Origin: an uncultured Chlamydiae bacterium
Lineage (GTDB): Bacteria > Chlamydiota > Chlamydiia > Chlamydiales > 2-12-FULL-49-11
Length of the DNA: 17,195 nt
Reading direction: 5' to 3'
Assembly (NCBI GenBank): GCA_937996705.1
Contig: CALKUQ010000010.1
Span: 1 to 17,195, forward strand
Within the stretch, counting starts at the first letter, position 1; each line of letters opens with the position of its first letter. Made by a program: the position numbers and the translations under genes. The notes under the pieces were generated by a model. It saw only the letters and a list, made by a program, of their open reading frames with translations. It had not been told where the DNA came from and did no database searches. This document shows positions 7,071-13,078 of this stretch, piece by piece.

Positions 7071-7709
7071 TTATGCGGCAGCTATGCTTGAATCTAGAAT
7101 CTTAATATCGTCCCAGCGCTCTGCTTCAGATAGAACCTCTTTTGCACTGTTATAGTAATTAAGGGCTTCCTGCGAAAAACCGAGCTGATTGAGGCAACCA
7201 ATGGATGCTAAATGATTCTCTATTTCAAGGGAGTTTACCATAGAGGCGTAAAGAAAGAAGGGTAGGGCGGCATTCTGATTGCCCAATTTTTTATAACAAA
7301 AACCGGTCATCCTCCAAAAAGAGGATATGTTAGGGTTTAAGCAACTCAAAAATGAGGAGATTGAGGCCGCTTTTTCGAATTCCCCTTTAAAAAAAAGGCT
7401 CTCGCCAATTGCATAGATAGCGAGCATCTCCTCTATTTCTACTTTAGCAAGCTTTTGGATCGGTTCCCTTACTTGCTGATAGGTTACGCTGTTTTCGCTT
7501 GCTTGCTTAATAAAGTCGTTGATTTTATCCGTGACTTGCTTAAGCTCTCCAAATTCAGATAGATACCCAAGAGTTTCCATCACAGTTTTATTCTCACTTT
7601 TCAAAAGTTCCTGCCATCTCTTTTCATCTGATAAAGCATCTGAAAATTCGCCCTCAGTGTCTAACTTTTTTAAAAAATTCGTAATTTCTTCTATACCAGA
7701 ATATTGCAT
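7071..7709 (-). CDS. Class II type III secretion chaperone, LcrH/SycD-like (TPR)
   Basis: A 212-residue cytoplasmic protein whose C-terminal half carries three tandem tetratricopeptide repeats (about 95-127, 130-160, 164-196). The lines FFKGEFEKAASISSFLSCLNP, FWRMTGFCYKKLGNQNAALPF and LNQLGFSQEALNYYNSAKE match the SycD/LcrH pattern (xxxGxYxxAxxxFxxLxxLDP; FWxxLGxCxxxLGxxxxAxxxY). Chlamydial members of this family are also about 200-230 residues. These chaperones bind and stabilise hydrophobic translocators before secretion. The downstream gene on the same strand, 19 bases away, encodes a hydrophobic 762-residue protein, the expected client. The start ATG at 7709 has an upstream AGGGG. The N-terminal 90 residues are helical and less conserved. 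A generic TPR protein remains possible, but gene pairing favours the chaperone call. Confidence 0.75.
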   Translation of the reverse strand: MQYSGIEEITNFLKKLDTEGEFSDALSDEKRWQELLKSENKTVMETLGYLSEFGELKQVTDKINDFIKQASENSVTYQQVREPIQKLAKVEIEEMLAIYAIGESLFFKGEFEKAASISSFLSCLNPNISSFWRMTGFCYKKLGNQNAALPFFLYASMVNSLEIENHLASIGCLNQLGFSQEALNYYNSAKEVLSEAERWDDIKILDSSIAAA

Positions 7710-7756
7710 ATAAAAACCCCTAAATTAATCTAGGATCCATGTCCTCTACTCTTTGA

Positions 7757-7784
7757 TTACTAGTATTCTCTTTATTAATATCAA
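7757..7784 (-). promoter_or_regulatory. Candidate promoter for the chaperone operon
   Basis: On the minus strand TTGATA (7784-7779) is followed after 16 bases by TAGTAA (7762-7757). Transcription would start near 7750, giving a leader of about 40 bases that includes the AGGGG ribosome site of the chaperone gene. Consensus match is moderate. Confidence 0.3.
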
Positions 7785-7799
7785 ATAAAAATTTTGAGA

Positions 7800-7827
7800 T
7801 TGGAAACAAACCTCCCAAACGTATAAA
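7800..7827 (+). promoter_or_regulatory. Candidate tgt promoter with near-leaderless start
   Basis: TTGGAA at 7800-7805 and TATAAA at 7822-7827, spaced by 16 bases, resemble a primary sigma factor promoter. Initiation would fall about 7 bases before the tgt ATG at 7841, leaving almost no 5' leader, in line with the absence of a Shine-Dalgarno there. Confidence 0.4.
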
Positions 7828-7840
7828 CTATTTAAATCTT

Positions 7841-8962
7841 ATGAAATTTGAAATCGTCCATCAGTCAAAAAAGTCGAAAGCAAGGGTAGGAAAAATTCAC
7901 ACCCCTCATGGGATTATTAATACCCCAAATTTTGTCGCAGTGGGGACAAATGGAACTTTGAAAGGAATTGATAACGTATTAGTTACGCAAATAGGCCTGG
8001 AGCTTATGTTTTGTAACACCTACCACCTCCTGTTACAGCCTGGCAGGGAGGTAGTTAGACAAGCAGGGGGGTTACATAAATTTATCAACCGGACACTACC
8101 CATCATTACAGACTCGGGCGGCTTTCAAGTCTTCAGTCTAGCTTACGGCTCAGTCGCAAATGAACTCAAGAGCAAGGGGACTAAGAAAGCAGATGGGCAG
8201 GTTTTAGAGATTTCTGAAGAGGGGGTCTTATTTAGATCGTATAGAGATGGGAGCAAAGTCCTTTTAACCCCAGAGAGCTCAATTGAAGCGCAAAAAGATT
8301 TTGGAGCAGATATCATTATCCCTTTTGATGAGCTCCCCCCCTATCATATTCAAAAAGATCTTTTAAAAAAATCGCTTGAAAGGACTCACCGCTGGGAAAT
8401 TAGATCTCTAGAGACCCACCTAAAACAGCCAAAGGGGCAGGCGATCTACGCAGTAATCCATGGCGGAGTCGATGATGAATTTCGCAAGCAGAGCGCAATT
8501 ACCTTAAGAGAGCACCCCTTTGACGGCTTTGCTATTGGTGGGAGTGTTGGCAAAACTAAAGAGGAGATGGTGACTATGATCACATCTCTTAAACCCCATC
8601 TCCCCCTTAATAAACCCAACCACCTTTTGGGAATTGCCGATCTCACCTCCCTTGAAGCGTGCGTTCCCCTCGGCATCGACACCTTTGACGCCTCCTACCC
8701 AACAAAAGCAGCTCGCCACGGCACTCTACTCACAAAAAGGGGCCCTCTTAAAATCACTAAGGGGATTTACGCCTCAAACTTCTCCCCTATCGAGCCCGAC
8801 TGCACCTGCCCTACCTGCCAAAACTACACCCTGGCATATATTCACCATCTATTTAAGGCTAATGAACTTACATGCCTTACCCTCGCCTCAATCCACAACC
8901 TCCACTTCATGGTCCAACTGATGAAATCGTACCGTCAAAAGATCCTTGATGACCTAATTTAA
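7841..8962 (+). CDS. tgt: tRNA-guanine transglycosylase, chlamydial queuine-type
   Basis: A 373-residue Tgt that exchanges guanine 34 of GUN-anticodon tRNAs for a queuosine precursor. Catalytic Asp91 lies in TDSGGFQVFSL and nucleophile Asp283 in FDASYPT. Zinc ligands are Cys321, Cys323, Cys326 and His352 (CTCPTC...SIHN). Two substrate-pocket features depart from the usual bacterial enzyme: the motif FDEC reads FDEL (Leu165 replaces the Cys that contacts preQ1), and the loop GGLAVGE is one residue shorter, GGSVGK at 233-238. Eukaryotic queuine enzymes also lose that Cys, and Chlamydia Tgt as I remember it has the same DEL and GGS(L/V)GK forms. Queuine rather than preQ1 is therefore the likely base (inference). 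The near-leaderless start lacks a Shine-Dalgarno. The uptake gene yhhQ is nearby. Confidence 0.95.
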   Translation: MKFEIVHQSKKSKARVGKIHTPHGIINTPNFVAVGTNGTLKGIDNVLVTQIGLELMFCNTYHLLLQPGREVVRQAGGLHKFINRTLPIITDSGGFQVFSLAYGSVANELKSKGTKKADGQVLEISEEGVLFRSYRDGSKVLLTPESSIEAQKDFGADIIIPFDELPPYHIQKDLLKKSLERTHRWEIRSLETHLKQPKGQAIYAVIHGGVDDEFRKQSAITLREHPFDGFAIGGSVGKTKEEMVTMITSLKPHLPLNKPNHLLGIADLTSLEACVPLGIDTFDASYPTKAARHGTLLTKRGPLKITKGIYASNFSPIEPDCTCPTCQNYTLAYIHHLFKANELTCLTLASIHNLHFMVQLMKSYRQKILDDLI

Positions 8963-8965
8963 AGC

Positions 8966-8994
8966 TTGATTCAGCCCCTCTCAAAATGTTAGAC
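8966..8994 (+). promoter_or_regulatory. Candidate promoter of the EamA transporter gene
   Basis: TTGATT (8966-8971), a 17-base spacer and TTAGAC (8989-8994) give a start point within a few bases of the ATG at 9007. The spacing is ideal; the -10 element is imperfect. Confidence 0.3.
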
Positions 8995-9006
8995 TAAAGC
9001 CCAATT

Positions 9007-9927
9007 ATGGCCCTTATATTAGCTTTTCTTTTATTCGGCATGTGGACCCTCTCATTTCCAGTGGGAAAATACATGCTTCAATTCAGCTCTCCGATGTTTT
9101 TAACCGGAGCTAGAATGCTCTTTTCAGGGATGTTATTAATCACCTTCCTCCTTTTAAAAAAGAAAATCCCTAAAGTTTCAAAAAAAGGGTGGGGCTCCAT
9201 CTTTATTTTAGCCCTGTTTAGCATCTATCTAACAAATATTTTAGAGTTTTGGAGCCTCTCCCACCTCTCTGCAGCGAAAACTTGCTTTATCTACGGACTA
9301 TCCCCTTTTATCACAGCCCTCCTCTCCTATATCCACTTTAAAGAAAAAATGACCCGAATGAAGTGGCTTGGCCTCTCTCTTGGCTGCCTCGGATTTATCC
9401 CTATTATTTTAAATAAAACAGGAACGGAAGGATTACTTCAAGCCTTTGGCTTTTTTACTTGGCCTGAAATTGCTATGTTTGGGGCAGCATTCTTTTCAGT
9501 ATATGGATGGATCATTTTAAGACTCCTTGTAAAAGATGAAGAGATTCCTGTTCTCTTTGTCAATGGATCGAGTATGTTTATCGGGGGGGCCCTTGCACTT
9601 GGCTCTTCTTACCTCTTTGAGTCCTGGAACCCTTCCCCCATCTCTGCAGGAGGCTTTCTCCCACTAGCAGCATCGATCACACTTCTCTCCCTTCTCTCAA
9701 ATGTTGTTTGCTACAACCTCTATGGCTACCTTCTCAAAAAATTCACCGCCACCTTTCTCTCCCTTATCGGACTTCTCTCACCCCTATTCACCTCGCTCCA
9801 CAGCTACATCCTATTTAATGAGATCCCAAGCCCAAGCATCTTGATCTCAACACTGATTGTCCTTTTCGGACTTTTGATCGTCTACCGTGAAGAAAAGCGG
9901 CAAGGATACCTCTCCGAGCCTGTGTAA
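9007..9927 (+). CDS. EamA/DMT-family transporter
   Basis: A 306-residue integral membrane protein with about ten hydrophobic segments arranged as two EamA-type halves (roughly 1-135 and 150-295), typical of the drug/metabolite transporter superfamily. Helix 1 carries the usual FGMWTLSFPVGK pattern, and SAAKTCFIYGLSPFITALLSYIHFKEK and the C-terminal GLLSPLFTSLHSYILFNE are the diagnostic end-of-half motifs (xxxPxxxxxxxxxxxxE). Substrate cannot be assigned. Members in intracellular bacteria include S-adenosylmethionine importers and amino-acid exporters, so a host-metabolite carrier is a reasonable guess. No Shine-Dalgarno precedes the ATG. It lies 44 bases after tgt but has its own promoter-like sequence. 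Confidence 0.85.
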   Translation: MALILAFLLFGMWTLSFPVGKYMLQFSSPMFLTGARMLFSGMLLITFLLLKKKIPKVSKKGWGSIFILALFSIYLTNILEFWSLSHLSAAKTCFIYGLSPFITALLSYIHFKEKMTRMKWLGLSLGCLGFIPIILNKTGTEGLLQAFGFFTWPEIAMFGAAFFSVYGWIILRLLVKDEEIPVLFVNGSSMFIGGALALGSSYLFESWNPSPISAGGFLPLAASITLLSLLSNVVCYNLYGYLLKKFTATFLSLIGLLSPLFTSLHSYILFNEIPSPSILISTLIVLFGLLIVYREEKRQGYLSEPV

Positions 9928-9940
9928 GAATTTATGATGC

Positions 9941-9960
9941 AAAAGCCTCTCTAGGGTTTT
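9941..9960. terminator. Candidate bidirectional terminator
   Basis: A hairpin with CCT/AGG around a CTCT loop, extended outward past a G-G mismatch by AAAA/TTTT. It is followed by T-rich sequence on the plus strand and TTTT on the minus strand, and sits between the convergent EamA and 186-residue-protein genes. Confidence 0.35.
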
Positions 9961-10521
9961 TTATTTTGCTTTCACATCGATAAGATAGTCAAGAAGGGGC
10001 CCAAATGCCGTTCTGTCGCCATCTTTAGCAACGGAAATACACCTTTCTAAAAGGGCTACAAATTCTTGCTCATCGATTTCAAGATGTCCCGCAAAATGAA
10101 TGGCTCTAGTATAAAAAGCTTCACTTTCGTACTCCTTTAACATCTTAGGGAAAAGACCTTCGATAAAACGATTATATTTCAAAGAACTCTCTTTAAGCAG
10201 CTTCATCTCATTTGCCAGTTCTGGGTCTGAAAAAATGCATGCAAGAAATTCAAAAGTTGTCACTTTGTGACGAAGCTTTACCCCTAGAGCTTCTAGCTTT
10301 CCCTTTTTAAAGGCAAGCACAGCGGGATTCGACCTAGCCATTGTCGTGATCAATTCCCGAATAATTTCCCTCTCTTCTGCTCCGATTTCAAAAACAGCAC
10401 CCTCTGTATGTTCAGTTCCAACACTATCTCTATCAGAGATAAGAGAATCAAACATTAAATAGGCGACACCACCTAGAAATATTGCAAGAATTATTATTAA
10501 ATAAATATTTTTGATTCTCAT
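9961..10521 (-). CDS. Hypothetical single-pass membrane protein
   Basis: A 186-residue protein I do not recognise. One N-terminal hydrophobic segment (about residues 6-25, after MRIKN) has no Cys suited to lipoprotein processing, so it should be an uncleaved anchor or signal with the remaining 160 residues outside the cytoplasm. The soluble part is charged and predicted all-helical (EIGAEEREIIRELITTMARSN onward), with no enzymatic motif. The ATG at 10521 has no Shine-Dalgarno; AT-rich sequence immediately upstream could hold a promoter. It lies downstream of the tRNA pair on the same strand and converges with the EamA gene. Confidence 0.6.
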   Translation of the reverse strand: MRIKNIYLIIILAIFLGGVAYLMFDSLISDRDSVGTEHTEGAVFEIGAEEREIIRELITTMARSNPAVLAFKKGKLEALGVKLRHKVTTFEFLACIFSDPELANEMKLLKESSLKYNRFIEGLFPKMLKEYESEAFYTRAIHFAGHLEIDEQEFVALLERCISVAKDGDRTAFGPLLDYLIDVKAK

Positions 10522-10567
10522 GCTATTATTAAATCAAACTGAGTATTATGAATGCAATCGTAAAAAA

Positions 10568-10641
10568 TGCGGTTACCAAGATTTGAACTTGGGACCTCGA
10601 CATTATCAGTGTCGCGCTCTAACCAACTGAGCTATAACCGC
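10568..10641 (-). tRNA. tRNA-Ile (GAT anticodon)
   Basis: A complete 74-base cloverleaf on the minus strand. The acceptor stem GCGGTTA pairs with TAACCGC, with A as discriminator. The D-arm contains AGCTCAGTTGGTTAGAGC. The anticodon stem CGACA/TGTCG encloses loop CTGATAA with anticodon GAT. The T-arm CCAAG/CTTGG encloses TTCAAAT. CCA is not encoded. A TTTTTT run follows directly, possibly helping termination. Confidence 0.97.
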
Positions 10642-10651
10642 AGATTATCGA

Positions 10652-10724
10652 TGGAGGTTAGGAGATTCGAACTCCTGGCCTTCTGAATGCAAATCAGACG
10701 CTCTACCAACTGAGCTAAACCCCC
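10652..10724 (-). tRNA. tRNA-Ala (TGC anticodon)
   Basis: A 73-base cloverleaf on the minus strand. The acceptor GGGGGTT pairs with AACCTCC (one G-U), with discriminator A. The anticodon stem TCTGA/TCAGA encloses TTTGCAT with anticodon TGC. The T-arm AGGAG/CTCCT encloses TTCGAAT. CCA is not encoded. It is transcribed first, with tRNA-Ile 10 bases downstream. Confidence 0.97.
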
Positions 10725-10762
10725 ACTTCGATAAACAATTCGCGAAGTAAGAATAACGAGAG

Positions 10763-10792
10763 ATGATAAACTACGTCAGGTTTTTTTTACAA
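10763..10792 (-). promoter_or_regulatory. Candidate tRNA-Ala/Ile promoter
   Basis: On the minus strand TTGTAA (10792-10787), an 18-base spacer and TATCAT (10768-10763; 5 of 6 to consensus) precede the tRNA-Ala 5' end by about 38 bases. An inverted ACTTCG/CGAAGT pair lies in the short leader between them. Confidence 0.4.
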
Positions 10793-10885
10793 GAGGTAAT
10801 TTTCAATATATTTCACAATAGACAAAAAATACCGTTTTACGAGATAGTAGTGCATGGGTTCATGACCCTTTCTGGTTATTATTAC

Positions 10886-10915
10886 TTGAAAAAATTTCAT
10901 TATGTTAATTATAGA
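10886..10915 (+). promoter_or_regulatory. Candidate MATE-operon promoter
   Basis: TTGAAA (10886-10891) and TATAGA (10910-10915), with an 18-base spacer, predict a start point at or next to the ATG at 10924. The transcript would be leaderless or nearly so, consistent with no Shine-Dalgarno. The rest of the 10725-10923 gap is AT-rich, with only the tRNA promoter otherwise visible. Confidence 0.4.
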
Positions 10916-10923
10916 TTAATTTT

Positions 10924-12357
10924 ATGACAGAATTAAAAACTGGCAATGTTTCTGAGCTTTGGAAAGTCTCTTATCCTATGATGGTAAGTTTTTTTTCCAT
11001 GATGCTTATGGTCTTTGTGGACAGAATCTTTCTCTCTTGGTATTCCACAGAATCTTTTAATGCTGCAACAACAGCGGGAACTCTAGCATGGGGTTTTATC
11101 CTAGCGTGGATCACCCTAGCAAGCATGTCAGAAGTTTTTGTGGCTCAATATAATGGATCAAAACAATTTTCTAAAATTGGCTCCCCTGTTTGGCAAACAA
11201 TTTGGCTGACCCTATTTTCTTATCTTTTCTACCTCCCCTTTGCTGCTTGGGGAACTGCACTGATTTATGACCCCACTTTAAGCCCCAATGAGTACTACTT
11301 TTTCCAAATTCTCATGTATTTTGGCCCTGTATTTGCCTTAATTCCTGCAATCGGGGGCTTTTACATTGGCCGAGGCAATACGCAAATCATGCAGTGGATG
11401 GCAATTTTAGGAAATCTAGTAAACATTGTTTTAGACCCCATTTTAATTTTTGGCATTGAGGGCTTTGTCCCCTCTATGGGAATTAAAGGGGCTGCCATTG
11501 CCACAGGAATTGGAAGTTTAGTAGAGGCCCTTTTACTCCTTTATCTATTTCTCCGAAAAGAACATAGAAAAATTTACGGGACACTAAAATTCAGTTTTGA
11601 AAAAATCCTTTTCTTTAAAACAATCAAAGTTGGTCTCCCTCCAGCTATTTTTATTGGCCTAGAACTCATGGGTTGGGCAACTTTTTACCATTTAATGGCT
11701 CAAATTAGCCCTGTTCACATTTTTGTCGCCTCTGTGTGCCAAACAGTCCTCCTCCTGTTTCTCTTTTTTGGGATGGGGATTGAAAAAGGGACAATTGCTA
11801 TCACAGGGAACTTCATAGGTGCTGAAAAAACTGAGCACGTCATCACTATTTTAAAATCGGGAATTAAACTCGTATCAGGCTTTGCCTTAATTACAGCCCT
11901 CTTTCTTATTGTATTCCCTGATCCCATCATTAACTGGTTTTTAAAAAATCCAACTCTTTTAGATCCAGCTATGGATCTAGTTAGAGTAGATCTTGAAAAG
12001 ACAAAATCGTTAATCCGAATCGGCCTTTTTTCGATCACCTTCTATATCTTGCTCGAAAACATTCGCTGGATACTCAACGGGATTTTAACAGCTGCTGGGG
12101 ATACTCTCTTTCTCCTCACCTCAGGGGCGATTAACGTTTGGTTTCTCCTCCTCGTCCCCACCTACCTATTTATAGTGCTCCCTAAAGCCAATATCTCCTA
12201 CTCCTTTATCATTTGGCTTGTATACTCAGGGGTTGCCCTTAGTGTTGTCTTTGTTCGATTTATGCAAGGAAAATGGAAACTCAAAAATCTTACCAAAGAG
12301 CCTATCGTTGAGACTGTTCCTTCTGAGGAAATCTCGAGCACACTCTACTTAGAATAA
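10924..12357 (+). CDS. MATE-family efflux transporter
   Basis: A 477-residue multidrug and toxic-compound extrusion (NorM/DinF-like) protein with about twelve membrane helices in two homologous halves. The start SELWKVSYPMMVSFFSMMLMVFVDRIFL is the typical MATE helix 1, and the P-A-I-G-G-F-Y-I-G-R-G-N stretch near residue 140 and GIKGAAIATGIGSLVEA near 190 are family-typical. The second half begins at about residue 235 with KVGLPPAIFIGLELMGW. The protein should couple export of a cationic or amphipathic compound to a sodium or proton gradient; the substrate is not deducible. The glycosyltransferase gene follows 12 bases later, so the two are likely co-transcribed. Confidence 0.9.
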   Translation: MTELKTGNVSELWKVSYPMMVSFFSMMLMVFVDRIFLSWYSTESFNAATTAGTLAWGFILAWITLASMSEVFVAQYNGSKQFSKIGSPVWQTIWLTLFSYLFYLPFAAWGTALIYDPTLSPNEYYFFQILMYFGPVFALIPAIGGFYIGRGNTQIMQWMAILGNLVNIVLDPILIFGIEGFVPSMGIKGAAIATGIGSLVEALLLLYLFLRKEHRKIYGTLKFSFEKILFFKTIKVGLPPAIFIGLELMGWATFYHLMAQISPVHIFVASVCQTVLLLFLFFGMGIEKGTIAITGNFIGAEKTEHVITILKSGIKLVSGFALITALFLIVFPDPIINWFLKNPTLLDPAMDLVRVDLEKTKSLIRIGLFSITFYILLENIRWILNGILTAAGDTLFLLTSGAINVWFLLLVPTYLFIVLPKANISYSFIIWLVYSGVALSVVFVRFMQGKWKLKNLTKEPIVETVPSEEISSTLYLE

Positions 12358-12369
12358 TCAAGGAGGGAG

Positions 12370-13017
12370 ATGAACTCAGGATTAAACTATTTTGATTCAA
12401 TTATTTACATTAACCTTGCTCACAGAAACGATCGAAATAACGAAATTTTAAAAGAACTCAAAAGACTTGAAGTTCGCCCTGAAAAAATCCATCGTATTGA
12501 AGCTGTATCAGATCCACTGAATGGACATAGAGGGTGCGCTCTTAGTCATGCCTATGCTCTCCAGTACGCAATCGATCACAATTTAAACAATGCCCTTATC
12601 CTTGAAGATGATTTTACCTCTACAAGGTCCCCTCCGCAAATAGATGAGCTCTTATCCCATTTCATACAAACCTTAGGAAATGAATGGGATGTATTCTTAA
12701 TTGGTGGCAATATCAAATCTTTTGAGAAGACCCCTTTTCCCCGAATTAATCGATCTCTTATCGCCCTTTGCGCTCACGCCTATGCTGTCAATCAACACTA
12801 TTTTCCCCTCCTTAAAGCGCTTTTCACCCACTGTTATGAAATGATGCAATCTGACCTTTTTTTCACCCTTTCAGACGGAAAACCTATCGATCAGCAGTGG
12901 AATTATCTTATGGCAAAAGACCGGTGGTATTTTATGGAAATCTTTGGCCAACAAAGACCTTCCCAAAGCGACACCTACCTCTGTTTTCGAGACCGATCAC
13001 ATACGGAACTTTTTTAA
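12370..13017 (+). CDS. Glycosyltransferase family 25 protein (LPS/LOS-type)
   Basis: A 215-residue cytoplasmic glycosyltransferase of CAZy family GT25. Seen: IIYINLAHRNDR at residues 11-22 (the family INLxxRxDR motif), GHRGCALSHAYALQYAI at 52-68 (GCxxSHxxxxxxA), and ALILEDDF at 75-82, where the acidic DXD-like pair binds the nucleotide-sugar metal. GT25 enzymes typically add galactose or glucose to lipo-oligosaccharide or, in other lineages, to protein. The start has the strongest Shine-Dalgarno in this half of the window (AAGGAGG, just upstream of ATG). It sits immediately behind the MATE gene, a pairing that may be functional or only transcriptional. Donor and acceptor are unknown. Confidence 0.85.
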   Translation: MNSGLNYFDSIIYINLAHRNDRNNEILKELKRLEVRPEKIHRIEAVSDPLNGHRGCALSHAYALQYAIDHNLNNALILEDDFTSTRSPPQIDELLSHFIQTLGNEWDVFLIGGNIKSFEKTPFPRINRSLIALCAHAYAVNQHYFPLLKALFTHCYEMMQSDLFFTLSDGKPIDQQWNYLMAKDRWYFMEIFGQQRPSQSDTYLCFRDRSHTELF

Positions 13018-13078
13018 CTCCCCCTAAATTCCATATTCTGCTGGACATTTTCGTTTAAAACACTAACGTCTAGATTAT

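Noticed and set aside
8446..8921. Additional open frames on both strands within tgt
   Set aside because: Out of frame or antisense to a conserved enzyme whose catalytic and zinc residues lie in this stretch.
10568..10724. tRNA pair as remnant of a mobile-element attachment site or rRNA operon
   Set aside because: No integrase, direct repeats of the tRNA 3' ends or rRNA sequence are visible on either side.
11715..12038. Antisense 107-codon frame within the MATE gene
   Set aside because: The complementary strand encodes conserved MATE helices, and the antisense product has no family features.
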